From the NCBI RefSeq assembly GCF_017811155.1, contig NZ_JACVCV010000003.1, positions 348,050 through 412,049 on the forward strand: 64,000 bases of DNA. Reading direction: 5' to 3'. A program made the position numbers and the translations under genes. Positions 51,846 through 60,909 of the stretch are shown one piece after another. Source of the stretch: Lunatimonas salinarum. GTDB lineage: Bacteria > Bacteroidota > Bacteroidia > Cytophagales > Cyclobacteriaceae. Position 1 is the first letter of the stretch; each line of letters opens with the position of its first letter. A model generated the notes under the pieces. That model ran no database searches. It was not told the DNA's origin and saw only the letters and a list, made by a program, of their open reading frames with translations.

Positions 51846-51876
51846 TCTAAAAAAAAAATCAAATCTAAAAGAATTC

Positions 51877-51919
51877 AGTAGGGAAAAGCCATGATGAATT
51901 CATAGGCTTACCCTGCTGG
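51877..51919 (+). repeat. Long inverted repeat upstream of the 51949 gene
   Basis: CAGTAGGG/CCCTGCTG outer arms (51877-51884, 51912-51919, one G-U in RNA), inner AAGCC/GGCTT and ATGAATTCAT in the centre. It forms an extended hairpin with no T run, 30 bases before the next start codon; it could be a leader structure or weak terminator. Confidence 0.45.
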
Positions 51920-51948
51920 ATTTCTCCTCCGATTCAATCCAATTAAAA

Positions 51949-52239
51949 ATGAAAACGCAAATAGGATACCTCGTCATTTTGATCCTGTTTTTCTTTCACT
52001 TGCTAACTTCTGGAGCTATTCCATTAATAAAACATGAACTGGAAGATGTATGGAAGAAAACTGAAAGAATAGAAGCAATGGATGAGAATATAATTTCTGT
52101 AGAAGTAAAGGTTTTTGGCTTGCAAAAAACTTGGAAAGTCGAGGGATTTAGGAATATCAATGATATCCAAAATCAATCAGAGGCATGTAAAATCCAATTG
52201 TCAACTAATCAAGCTCAATCAGAATGCAAGGGAAAATAA
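51949..52239 (+). CDS. Small exported protein of unknown function
   Basis: A 96-residue protein with an N-terminal signal or anchor (QIGYLVILILFFFHLLTSGA, residues 4-23), a Lys/Glu-rich middle and the segment VEVKVFGLQKTWKVEGFRNI. No family recognised. It overlaps the next gene's start by 16 bases, suggesting translational coupling. It may be real but rests on ORF structure alone. Confidence 0.5.
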   Translation: MKTQIGYLVILILFFFHLLTSGAIPLIKHELEDVWKKTERIEAMDENIISVEVKVFGLQKTWKVEGFRNINDIQNQSEACKIQLSTNQAQSECKGK

Positions 52240-53093
52240 TTCTGGCAGGAGCCACCGGTTATTTGGGAGGGTTTATTGCCCAAGAACTTAATTTCCAAGG
52301 CTATAACTTTTTAGCTTTTGGGCGAAATGAAGAAAAGCTTAAAAAAATGGGCTTGGCTGATAAGAAATTTCAAGTGGTCGATGTCACAAAGTTGACCACT
52401 TTTCCAAAAATCGAAGAGCCGATAGACACGGTTATTTCCACCGTCGGAATCACTCACCAAAAGGATGGTTTGACCTACATGGATGTGGATTATGGCGCCA
52501 ATTTGAATCTGTTAGAATTTGCCATACGCTATCAGGCAAGGAAGTTCGTCTACGTTTCGGTTTTGAACGGTGAGCAAATGCGGCACCTAAAAGTCACCGC
52601 CGCCAAAGAGTGCTTTGTCGATGCCCTGAAAGACTCTGGCTTGGAGTATACCATCATCAGACCTAGCGGCTTTTTCTCAGATATGAAGGACATCTTAGCC
52701 ATGGCAAAGTCAGGCAGGGTGTATTTGTTTGGTGATGGAGAATGCAAGCTCAATCCCATTCACGGAATCGACTTAGCCCGGGTGGTTATTGACAGTATTG
52801 CTGCCCCTCAAACCGAAGTTGAAGTCGGAGGGCCGGATATTTTCACCCAAAACGAAATCGGCCAACTGGCCCTTGAGGCCCTGGGGAAAGGTATGAAAAT
52901 TGTCCATCTTCCTGATTGGATGCGCCGGACTGCTTTGAGCTTCTTGCGTACATTTACAAGTTCACAGACTTATGGACCAATTGAGTTTTTTCTGAGTATG
53001 ATGGCTCATGATAATATCGCTCCCCGTCATGGAGTGAATCGCTTGAAAGCCTTCTTTCGGGAAGAGAGTGATCGAACCCAAGAGACGATTTAA
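52224..53093 (+). CDS. NmrA-like/atypical SDR NAD(P)-binding protein
   Basis: A 289-residue Rossmann-fold protein: IILAGATGYLGGFIAQELNF (GxTGxxG nucleotide loop), a lysine/arginine patch near residue 38 (GRNEEKLKK, NADP-like), DTVISTVGI and the family's IIRPSGFFSDMKDI. Atypical SDRs of this class bind NAD(P) and act as complex I or ubiquinone-related assembly factors, quinone reductases or redox sensors. Specific role unknown. No strong terminator until 53321. Confidence 0.85.
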   Translation: MQGKIILAGATGYLGGFIAQELNFQGYNFLAFGRNEEKLKKMGLADKKFQVVDVTKLTTFPKIEEPIDTVISTVGITHQKDGLTYMDVDYGANLNLLEFAIRYQARKFVYVSVLNGEQMRHLKVTAAKECFVDALKDSGLEYTIIRPSGFFSDMKDILAMAKSGRVYLFGDGECKLNPIHGIDLARVVIDSIAAPQTEVEVGGPDIFTQNEIGQLALEALGKGMKIVHLPDWMRRTALSFLRTFTSSQTYGPIEFFLSMMAHDNIAPRHGVNRLKAFFREESDRTQETI

Positions 53094-53421
53094 TTGACCA
53101 GTTTAAAAAGGATAGGTTTTTATTTTGCCAAATATTTTCAATTTGTCCTGATGGATAAAAATGGCTTATGAAGCAGCAAGTTCTTCGATTAGTTATCAAA
53201 TGAATATTTTTTTTAATTTTCGTTCTTTTTCAAACAAAATATCAGTAAATCAAAACTTTATATTTATTATCCCAACTATTGAGAAGCCGATCAGAAATCC
53301 CTTGCATTTTTAGGTTTCCTAAGGAGCTACTCCTTTTTTTCTTGTTGAAGAAATTCTTCTGAGAGGCAATCTAGGACTTCGAATGCGTTTGGGAGGAAAG
53401 CAATAAGAAGCTGAGAATTGA
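53094..53421. other. Gene-free stretch with a small terminator-like hairpin
   Basis: AT-rich 330 bases between convergent units. AAGGAG-CTA-CTCCTT followed by a T run (53321-53340) could be the plus-strand terminator for the SDR gene. Nothing else is seen. Confidence 0.5.
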
Positions 53422-54465
53422 TTAATTCCCCTGATTCCTTATCAAAATCTTCAGCACCCGATTATAAATGATCTCGTGCAGGTTCCATGCGTAGCCGCCA
53501 TTGGTATTGACAAACTGGACCACGACGGCATCGATATCGGGATGGTATTTGGCAATGCTTTGATAGCCAGGAACCAATCCGGTATGCTCGTAGACATATA
53601 CGGAAGAGTAAATTTCCTGCTCCTTTTCCGTCAGCAAGGTTCCATCGTTCAACGCCCTAAAAAAAATTCCGACTTCCTCTACAGTCGAAATCATCGAACC
53701 TCCAGGGTGGATAAAGTCATTCCCCTTGATATCCAATGGATAGCCGACAAAATACCCGCTCATCATTTCTTCTTGATCCACTTCCGAAAGCAAACTATAG
53801 GTTCGCTTCAAACCCAAAGGTTCTAAAATCTCTCGTCGGATGTAGTCATGGTGAGAATAGCCCAAGGTTTTGTCCAAAATTTCACCGATCAGCACATAAT
53901 TCGTGTTGGAATAGGCGTATTTCTCATTGGGAACAAAGTCCGCTGGCAAGTCAAAGATCAATTCCAAAGCTTGCCGGTTTTCTGTAAATGGCTTATCCCA
54001 GGGATAATCCGGCTGATCAGAATAGTTGGGAATCCCGGAGCGATGCTGGATCAGCAGGCGTAGCGTTATTTGATCAGAGTTTTTGATGTGTTTGGCGACC
54101 TCAGGAAGCAATTCCGCCAAAGTATCATCCAGTGCAAGGGCTCCTCTTGCCACGATTTTGCTGGCTGCAGCTGCGATGTAGAGTTTGCTGATACTGGCTA
54201 TTTTGAAAAGTGAGTTATGGTCTGCTGGGATTTTTTTATCCCGATCTTTCCAACCGGCAGTATAGAATTGGGGTTCTTTCTCGCCCTGGTCCACATAGAC
54301 GATGATCCCATCGAGTTTGTATTTCATCGCCATATCGACTTGCTCCTGAATGGTATCAGGAATCGGTGCCAGCCAAGCCCGCAGGATCAGCCAGGGAACG
54401 AAATAAATGGTACAAGCCACAGCAAAAAGAGGCATAAGGATTCGGAAAATGGATTTAGCTTTCAT
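53422..54465 (-). CDS. Membrane-anchored serine hydrolase (beta-lactamase-like fold)
   Basis: A 347-residue protein with an N-terminal membrane helix (about residues 7-28) and the beta-lactamase/DD-peptidase fold: SxxK in LFKIASISKLYIAAA (SISK), YxN in YSNTNYVLIGEIL, and the third motif region around HPGGSM/HTGLVPGYQSI. Typical of class C-like esterases. It is the last gene of a five-gene minus-strand operon; its start overlaps the stop of the amidohydrolase gene (TAATG). Confidence 0.88.
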   Translation of the reverse strand: MKAKSIFRILMPLFAVACTIYFVPWLILRAWLAPIPDTIQEQVDMAMKYKLDGIIVYVDQGEKEPQFYTAGWKDRDKKIPADHNSLFKIASISKLYIAAAASKIVARGALALDDTLAELLPEVAKHIKNSDQITLRLLIQHRSGIPNYSDQPDYPWDKPFTENRQALELIFDLPADFVPNEKYAYSNTNYVLIGEILDKTLGYSHHDYIRREILEPLGLKRTYSLLSEVDQEEMMSGYFVGYPLDIKGNDFIHPGGSMISTVEEVGIFFRALNDGTLLTEKEQEIYSSVYVYEHTGLVPGYQSIAKYHPDIDAVVVQFVNTNGGYAWNLHEIIYNRVLKILIRNQGN

Positions 54466-55898
54466 TATTTTTCAATGAGTAGATTTTCGGCATAGCGGAG
54501 TCCAGAAACCAGCGTGTTTGGACGATTCTTGGCTTTTTCTTTGAATTCAAGCAGGGTTTCTCTTTCAATTTTTCGACCTCGTATAAATACCTTTAAAGGA
54601 TCTTTCAAGGCACTTATGGCATCCAGCGGATTTTCTTTGGCCAAAATAAAATTGGCCAATTTCCCTGGCGAAATACTTCCCTGATCTTTGAGAAAATCAT
54701 GTGTTTTAGAGGGATTGATCGTAGCGGTAGCCAAAGCTTCAAAAGTACTCATCCCCGCTTCCTGATAAAAGGCCAATTCCTCATGCATAGACGAGCCTGC
54801 AGGGGTCACACCGATTCCTGCGTCGGTTCCGGCTACTATTAGAGCCCCATTTTCGTGTAACTTTTTTATAGTCAAAAGATGAAATTCATGTTGGGCTTTG
54901 ATCCTGTCGGACCAGGTCGAATCACTCGCCTGAGCAATGGTCCATCGATCATATTGAGCCTGAGAGTCTACCATCCGGATCAGCGGATTCATGTAGTCCA
55001 AGTCCTCCGAATTCATAATATTCACATCGGTCATCAGCTGATAAATATTGTGATAAACAGTCAGCGTCGGACAAAGTGCACTTGCGTGATGGGAGGCGTA
55101 CAAATTCACCACTTCATTCAATTTGGCGGTATCCAATTGATAATTCAATGGTTGCTGCACGATGTCCTCTGCATGCTCAATCGTGATGATTTCCGATCGG
55201 AAATGATAGGAATAGGCTACTTCTGCACTTGGATGAGCTACTACGTCGAAGTCCAGTTCGCTGGCCTTTTCCAAAACCGCATCAAACAAATCTTCGGTCA
55301 GCCCATTGTAGGTTTTTATAAAATCATAACCTCTTTCCTGATATTCAGACACTTTTTGTTTGGCTTCCTCAGGAGAAAAAAGCTGTAAATTATCATTCCC
55401 AAGGTATTCCGGCCCGGTCAGTTTCGGGCCCGACGTAAAGAAAAGCGGCCCCAGGATTTCCTCGGAAGCGATCGCTTCTTTCATCCGAAGGTGCATAGGT
55501 TGACCCCAGAGATTTCGGACTGCCGTCACTCCATTGGCCAGATACAAACCTAGCTCATACTCATCCCAAACATGCACGTGCATATCGATCAGACCGGGCA
55601 TCAGATAAGCTCCCTCAGCATCGATTACCTCCCCGGATTGAGGGTCAATTTCCCTTCCGATTTCAGCGATTTTTCCATCCAAAATCAAGACCTCATGATC
55701 CACCAACACAGTATCGGCTGTCATGGGAATTACATTCACATTTTTGATCAAATAGCTATTGGAGGTAAAGCCATTTTTATTATCCACCTGCAGGTAGCGC
55801 GTATTTCGTGCATCGATAACAAAGGCACCGATTACAGTCAAAGCCAGCAACAGGATAAAAATTCCAAAACCTGTCAGTATTATTTTGTAAATCTTCAT
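54465..55898 (-). CDS. Membrane-anchored metal-dependent amidohydrolase
   Basis: A 477-residue protein with an N-terminal anchor (about 5-27), then an amidohydrolase TIM barrel: LMPGLIDMHVHVWDEYELGL (HxH metal site), a His in DVVAHPSAEVAYSY, a second in TIEHAEDIVQ and the Asp in IVAGTDAGIGVTPAGSS. It resembles imidazolonepropionase-like or dipeptidase-type exported amidohydrolases that cleave peptides or amides. The Met at 55898 is selected from homologous start position. Coupled to the serine hydrolase gene; 17 bases after the DUF4386 gene. Confidence 0.9.
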   Translation of the reverse strand: MKIYKIILTGFGIFILLLALTVIGAFVIDARNTRYLQVDNKNGFTSNSYLIKNVNVIPMTADTVLVDHEVLILDGKIAEIGREIDPQSGEVIDAEGAYLMPGLIDMHVHVWDEYELGLYLANGVTAVRNLWGQPMHLRMKEAIASEEILGPLFFTSGPKLTGPEYLGNDNLQLFSPEEAKQKVSEYQERGYDFIKTYNGLTEDLFDAVLEKASELDFDVVAHPSAEVAYSYHFRSEIITIEHAEDIVQQPLNYQLDTAKLNEVVNLYASHHASALCPTLTVYHNIYQLMTDVNIMNSEDLDYMNPLIRMVDSQAQYDRWTIAQASDSTWSDRIKAQHEFHLLTIKKLHENGALIVAGTDAGIGVTPAGSSMHEELAFYQEAGMSTFEALATATINPSKTHDFLKDQGSISPGKLANFILAKENPLDAISALKDPLKVFIRGRKIERETLLEFKEKAKNRPNTLVSGLRYAENLLIEK

Positions 55899-55915
55899 TT
55901 TTAAATTTTTGAGGA

Positions 55916-56584
55916 TTAGTGTGAAGTTCTTCCACCTTTCCAAAAGAGCCAAACCGCCAATCCGATTTCAGCCAAAGCCATCGGAAACGACAGAATCTTT
56001 TCAACTTGGACGATTTGATTGATTTGTTCCGGAAAAAGAGCTTTCGCCAGATGGATACCTGAGTAGCAAATGCCTGCGAAAATCAAAAGTCCTCCCCAGA
56101 AGTTAGGGACAAATCCGGCTTTCCAAAAGAGCACACCCAATCCAATGAGATGCAATCCGAACGCGATCAATCCAAGCGACCAGATGCTTTCAAAGGCCTT
56201 CAACTTCTGCATTACTTGACTTGCCGCTCCCTCACCGTCCAGCATCGAAAGAACGGCAATTTGATGATAAATCGCCAATCCAAGCACTGTTGCATAGAAA
56301 ATTCGGATGGTAGCGGTAATCAGAGAAAGACGGGGCTGAACCTCTTTTAAAAAAATATGCAAGGCCCATGCGGCCAAAATATCCAGGATCAAAATCCCAA
56401 TCCAAGCAGCAATGCCCAACTGAAAAGTTCCGATTGAAGATTGGATAGCATCAAGGGTTTTTTGGCTTTCCTCCGGAAAAACCAAGGAACCATAAACAAA
56501 GCCATAGGCATATCCGGCCAAAACTGCCATCAAAATCAGGGATATTCCGGCCAGAAGGGCATACTTTCGTTTGGAAGAATTCAT
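55916..56584 (-). CDS. DUF4386-family membrane protein
   Basis: A 222-residue protein with six membrane helices, starting KRKYALLAGISLILMAVLAG and ending AEIGLAVWLFWKGGRTSH. The same pattern appears in the protein at 62931-63602, especially at the end (GxIWLxVKGG-like). It sits inside the ankyrin-acyltransferase-DUF4386-amidohydrolase-serine hydrolase operon. Family function unknown. Confidence 0.85.
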   Translation of the reverse strand: MNSSKRKYALLAGISLILMAVLAGYAYGFVYGSLVFPEESQKTLDAIQSSIGTFQLGIAAWIGILILDILAAWALHIFLKEVQPRLSLITATIRIFYATVLGLAIYHQIAVLSMLDGEGAASQVMQKLKAFESIWSLGLIAFGLHLIGLGVLFWKAGFVPNFWGGLLIFAGICYSGIHLAKALFPEQINQIVQVEKILSFPMALAEIGLAVWLFWKGGRTSH

Positions 56585-56620
56585 AGTGCTGTTAAAATAA
56601 AATGGCTTCCCCAGGATATT

Positions 56621-57715
56621 TCAATCGAGGGATAGAACGGAAATAGGTTTGATTTTGGAAGTTTTGAAATCCCAAGAAAGTCCGAACAGCGATCTTAGGA
56701 AAAGTATTCGTCGGATCAGGAATTCGAAAATAACAAAACAAAACAATCCTGTAAACCCAATAGTGGCGAGAAATTTAACGAAAACCGGCCAATTCAGTGG
56801 CAAAATCACCCACGCAGCCGTGTGCAAAGCCACCATATGCAAGATATAAACTGGGTAAGCCGCCTGACTCAGATAGGTCAAAGTAGCACTGGGTTTGTTG
56901 AGGTATTTGTAGCCAAAACCGAAAATAGCCAAAATCCAGGTGACTGATTCCACCGCCATCAAATAACCTGGCGCGACCAAATCAAAGGCAAACCATCGCA
57001 TCAAGTACATGCCGAGAGCTAGCCCTAGGTAAGCCCAGCGCCATTTTAAAATTGTCTTCCAAAATGATTCCCCGCTGTACACCAAAAGAAAACCACAGAA
57101 AAAGGCCAAAATCCCAATAAAGAACCCATGCCAAGTCAAAGCATACATTTCAAAGACCTGTGGCTTGACCAAAATAACTTCCAAGACAAAAAGTAAAGAA
57201 AGCGAAAGTGGTCCCAACGGATTGCTCATCCAGGCTGCAAGTCTTTTCTTAAATCCTCCATTTTCTGACTTTTTCAATATGAAGAAAATCGGAGCCAAAA
57301 TCAACACGTAAGCGAAGATGTTACCGAGAAACCACAAGTGGGCGGGATGTGGCGAATAGCCGAGCGGTAAATTGTAGTATGCCTGGAAAAGCAGGAAATG
57401 AAGTGGTACAATCGCCACCACTCCAAAAAGAAAGGGAAGCAGGATTCGCCTGCTTCGCTCCATGAGGAGTTCCTTCCAATTCCGCTTGCGGATAGCAAAA
57501 TACACGCCCATTCCTGAGACGAAGAATAGAAATGGAATTCGCCAAACATTCAATAAGGTCATGGGCTTCCATAGCCCTTCCATGAGCTCATCGCTTTTGA
57601 TAAAACCCAGAAACATAGCCCAGGGTTGGAATACTATCGCAATGTGATAGATCAGCAGCAGGGCGATCGCAATCACCCGCAGCCAATCGATGTCGTATCT
57701 TCTTTGAGTAGTCAT
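56621..57715 (-). CDS. Acyltransferase-3 family membrane protein
   Basis: A 364-residue protein with about ten membrane helices, starting TTQRRYDIDWLRVIAIALLL (IDWLR motif), with ISFLFFVSGMGVYFAIRKRN-type second helix region and a C-terminal ILHMVALHTAAWVILPL. Same family as the gene at 28549-29757. It probably O-acylates a surface carbohydrate. Second gene of the operon behind the ankyrin lipoprotein. Confidence 0.85.
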   Translation of the reverse strand: MTTQRRYDIDWLRVIAIALLLIYHIAIVFQPWAMFLGFIKSDELMEGLWKPMTLLNVWRIPFLFFVSGMGVYFAIRKRNWKELLMERSRRILLPFLFGVVAIVPLHFLLFQAYYNLPLGYSPHPAHLWFLGNIFAYVLILAPIFFILKKSENGGFKKRLAAWMSNPLGPLSLSLLFVLEVILVKPQVFEMYALTWHGFFIGILAFFCGFLLVYSGESFWKTILKWRWAYLGLALGMYLMRWFAFDLVAPGYLMAVESVTWILAIFGFGYKYLNKPSATLTYLSQAAYPVYILHMVALHTAAWVILPLNWPVFVKFLATIGFTGLFCFVIFEFLIRRILFLRSLFGLSWDFKTSKIKPISVLSLD

Positions 57716-57739
57716 GATCCAATGAATTAATTATCCGAC

Positions 57740-58315
57740 TTACTGCAGCATCATGGCGATGACCGGACGGGTCTTCTCCAGCTGCTCCATGTCCAATTGA
57801 AGCCCCATTGATCCAAGTTGCTGCTGCATCATTTCATAGATTGGCTTGACTTCGGCAAATGGTCCCATGACGGTCTCACGTGGTGTAAAACCAAAGTTGT
57901 TTCTCAGTTTTTTATCTGCTTCCACATCGAGGAGGATTTCGACGATTTCTACACGGCCAAAAAAGGCTGCTGCATGCAAAGGAGTCGTCCCATCATTATT
58001 GGCGATAGTCAAGTCAGCCCCAGCGTCTACCAGCACTTGGGCGATTTTCCGCTTGTCAAAGGTGATGGCTGTAATCAGAGGAGTGGATCCACTGAAGGGT
58101 TCCTTGGCATCAATGTCCGAACCTGCTGCAATGTGTTGCTTGATTATCGCAAGATTATTGGTCATTACTGCAGTGTGAATGTCAAGTTCAGGGGCTTCAA
58201 TTTGCTGGCTTGGGCCAGTACGGTCCTGCGCTTTATTACATCCGGGCAAAAGAACTACTGCTAATAAAAGGCTTGCAATAATTTTGAGTGTGTTGTTTTT
58301 TGAGATTTTCATCAT
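57740..58315 (-). CDS. Ankyrin-repeat lipoprotein
   Basis: A 191-residue protein with a lipoprotein signal (LAVVLLPGC, Cys at about residue 26) and three to four ankyrin repeats (GSTPLITAITFDKRKIAQVL, GTTPLHAAAFFGRVEIVEIL, GFTPRETVMG). Exported ankyrin proteins often act as protein-binding scaffolds. It heads a five-gene minus-strand operon. Three tandem 20-base repeats lie 89 bases upstream, next to a divergent regulator gene. The second Met (58312) is an equally likely start. Confidence 0.85.
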   Translation of the reverse strand: MMKISKNNTLKIIASLLLAVVLLPGCNKAQDRTGPSQQIEAPELDIHTAVMTNNLAIIKQHIAAGSDIDAKEPFSGSTPLITAITFDKRKIAQVLVDAGADLTIANNDGTTPLHAAAFFGRVEIVEILLDVEADKKLRNNFGFTPRETVMGPFAEVKPIYEMMQQQLGSMGLQLDMEQLEKTRPVIAMMLQ

Positions 58316-58404
58316 GGTGTTTTTTTGATTGAATACTTTTTGACTTTTGTTCGCTACAAAGTTGGGGCAAAGCTCAGGGGTAGATGTAAAAGACAGGTTG
58401 CCAA

Positions 58405-58464
58405 AAGCATAAAGTATCGCTCAAGGATAAGAATTATGACGCAAGCCTATAAACTATGAAGCAG
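58405..58464. promoter_or_regulatory. Three tandem 20-base direct repeats (operator array)
   Basis: Plus strand units start at 58405 (AAGCATAAAGTATCGCTCAA), 58425 and 58445, exactly 20 bases apart. The common pattern, read on the minus strand, is YTGnnnnATAnTT. Two-turn spacing of direct repeats is the classic AraC-family layout. The array lies between the ankyrin-led operon (minus) and the AraC/TolB/TPR regulator (plus). A minus-strand -7-like CAACTTTG follows nearer the operon. Confidence 0.7.
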
Positions 58465-58548
58465 AAGCCTCCCATTTGCAGGAGAATTTTTGGAAAAAGT
58501 CAGGGTGTCTTTGAATAAATTTCTCTACCTTGAAAATTGATTTTTAGC

Positions 58549-60591
58549 ATGGCAGAAGGTCAAAAACATAGTGAAGACTTCCTTTCTCAGGCTACCGCTC
58601 TCGTCGTAGAGCGGGCAGCTGATGAGCAGTTTGGGGTATCTGAACTCGCAAAGGCGATGAATATGAGTCGGTCAAATCTACTTCGAAAAGTACAGGCAGC
58701 AACAGGTCTTTCAGCAAGCCTTTTTATCAGAAAAATCCGCTTGGAAATCGCAATAGATTTGCTGAAAGAAGGTAATATGACCGTTTCGGATGTTTCGTAT
58801 CAGGTAGGTTTTGGGAGCGCATCCTATTTTATCAAATGCTTCCGGGAGCAATACGGCTTTCCTCCCGGTGAAGTCGGAAAACAAAAAAAAGAGACCCCAC
58901 CTGAAGAGTCAAAAACTGTTGTTCAATCAAAACAAGACCGAAATTCCAAAACATGGATTTTTGGCCTTCTGTGTGTTTTAGTGGTGGTCGCGATCGGATA
59001 TTTCTTTTGGCCCAAAACATCTTCCGAGCTTTCGGAGGAAGAAAAATCCATCGCCGTACTGCCCTTCAAAAATGAAAGTGCCGATTCGAGCAATATCTAC
59101 TTTGTCAATGGACTGATGGAGTCTACGCTGAACAACCTTCAGAAAATCAAAAATCTCCGTGTGATCAGTCGCTCGTCCGTAGAAAAGTACCGAAACCCCA
59201 ATAAAAGTATCTCCGAAATGGCCGCCGAACTCGGGGTAAGTTATTTCGTGTCAGGAACCGGACAAAAGGTCGGTGAGCAAGTTTTGCTAAGCATCCAACT
59301 GATCGATGCGGAGACGGAGCGACAGATCTGGGCGGAGCAGTACAATCGGCAATTGGCAGATATTTTTTCTATTCAAAATGAGATTGCTACCCAAATCACC
59401 GATGCTATTAAAGTAATTGTCACTCCCACCGAACTCGAGCAAATCGAAAAGCGGCCGACTGAGATTCTACTAGCTTATGATTACTATTTGCAGGCTTTGG
59501 AACCCTACCATTCACGTACGGATGAAGGGTTGCAAAAGGGAATAGCACTATTCGAAAAGGCAATTGCAGAAGATCCAGAGTTTTCTCTTGCCTATGCACA
59601 TGTAGCTATTTCTTATTATCTGCTGGAGATGTTTCGCTCCGAAAAGCAGTTTACCGAAAAAATCAACTCCTACGCCGACAAGGCTCTGTTATTCGATTCT
59701 AAATCCGCTGAAAGCCTGACAGCCAAAGCTTTTTATTACATTCAAAGCGAAGAATTTTCCCTGGCCCGGCCATATTTGGAAAAAGCCCTGGAATACAATC
59801 CAAATTCGGCTTTGGTAATACAAATGCTTGCGGATTTTTATTTCCGTCTCGCACCAGATACGGAAAAATACCTTGAATATGCTCTTCGGGGGGTAAAGCT
59901 ACAAGTGGCAAGCACCGACTCAACTGCCCAAAGCTACAGCTACCTTCAGCTCTCCAATGCCTTGGTTACAGCAGGTTTCATTGATGAAGCTTTAGAATAT
60001 ATCGACCGATCCTTGGCTTTAGACCCCAACAATTACTATGCTCCGCATCTCAGATCATACATTCTTTTTGCACGGGACAATAACAAGGAAAAAATGCTTC
60101 AGCGCCTCATCCAGGAATGGAAAAAAGATTTTACTCGATTAGATATTTTACAGGATATCGGGAAGTTCTTTTATCTGGATGAGGAGTACGACAGCGCCTT
60201 TGTTTACTATCGTCAATTTGTAGAGGCAAGAAAGGCAAGCGGCTTGAATATTTACCAATTGGAAAATGCCAAAATAGCCCTTGTTTATGAAAAAGTGGGA
60301 AAGAAGGAAGAGGCCAATCGGCTTTTTGAGGAATTTGTGGGCTTTGCCGAGCAGGATCATTCGGTTTATCGGAACCTAGCTTTAGCGACCAAATTTGCTA
60401 TGGAGAATAACCAAGACATGGCCTTGAATCACCTGGAAGCTTTCGCAGAAGAAGACAATCATCAGTTTTGGTTTTTGTACCTGAAAGACGAGCCAGTCTT
60501 TGAACCGATCAAAAATAGACCGGAATTTCTAAAAGCGATAGAGAAAATAGAGACTAGATTTTGGGAGCAACACGAAAAAATCAAATTGTAA
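58549..60591 (+). CDS. AraC-HTH/TM/TolB-like/TPR membrane regulator (HTH at N-terminus)
   Basis: A 680-residue protein: cytoplasmic AraC helix-turn-helix (about 5-105, ELAKAMNMSRSNLLRKVQAA and VSYQVGFGSASYFIKCFREQ), one membrane helix (about 133-153), a TolB/FlgO-like domain (about 160-285, SIAVLPFKNESADSSNIYFV), then TPRs to the C-terminus. The sensor half would be periplasmic and the DNA-binding half cytoplasmic: a one-component transmembrane regulator. The domain order is the reverse of the 46975 protein. The ATG at 58549 is preferred over the TTG at 58537. Likely controls the divergent operon through the 20-base repeats. Confidence 0.88.
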   Translation: MAEGQKHSEDFLSQATALVVERAADEQFGVSELAKAMNMSRSNLLRKVQAATGLSASLFIRKIRLEIAIDLLKEGNMTVSDVSYQVGFGSASYFIKCFREQYGFPPGEVGKQKKETPPEESKTVVQSKQDRNSKTWIFGLLCVLVVVAIGYFFWPKTSSELSEEEKSIAVLPFKNESADSSNIYFVNGLMESTLNNLQKIKNLRVISRSSVEKYRNPNKSISEMAAELGVSYFVSGTGQKVGEQVLLSIQLIDAETERQIWAEQYNRQLADIFSIQNEIATQITDAIKVIVTPTELEQIEKRPTEILLAYDYYLQALEPYHSRTDEGLQKGIALFEKAIAEDPEFSLAYAHVAISYYLLEMFRSEKQFTEKINSYADKALLFDSKSAESLTAKAFYYIQSEEFSLARPYLEKALEYNPNSALVIQMLADFYFRLAPDTEKYLEYALRGVKLQVASTDSTAQSYSYLQLSNALVTAGFIDEALEYIDRSLALDPNNYYAPHLRSYILFARDNNKEKMLQRLIQEWKKDFTRLDILQDIGKFFYLDEEYDSAFVYYRQFVEARKASGLNIYQLENAKIALVYEKVGKKEEANRLFEEFVGFAEQDHSVYRNLALATKFAMENNQDMALNHLEAFAEEDNHQFWFLYLKDEPVFEPIKNRPEFLKAIEKIETRFWEQHEKIKL

Positions 60592-60759
60592 GCGTGATTT
60601 TTCAAGGACAAGGTTAGTATCCCACGTCATTTTCCAGACAGAAAATTCAGAAGGTTTAATTCGATGATAAACAAAATTTCCTCCATGAAGTCTGAGAATT
60701 TTGGCTTCCATTACCTATATGGATCTGCTTTGATCTGCTTCAGTCAATTTTTTGCCTTC

Positions 60760-60909
60760 TTAATTCAAAAAACCCAACAGGTTTGACTTGTAAGTCTGAC
60801 CAACAGGCAGTTTCACCCCAGCTATACTGACTTGGTTTCCTTCTACAAACTCAATTTGATGCCGGTTGATTAGGTAGGATTTATGGATTCGGATAAAGTG
60901 GTTCAGAAT
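60760..60909 (-). pseudogene. C-terminal remnant of a LytTR response regulator
   Basis: The minus strand reads ILNHFIRIHKSYLINRHQIE, then FVEGNQVSIAGVKLPVGQTY and a stop at 60760, the standard end of LytTR DNA-binding domains. Everything upstream (receiver and first part of LytTR) is gone; the sequence to the right belongs to another truncated gene. Confidence 0.75.
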
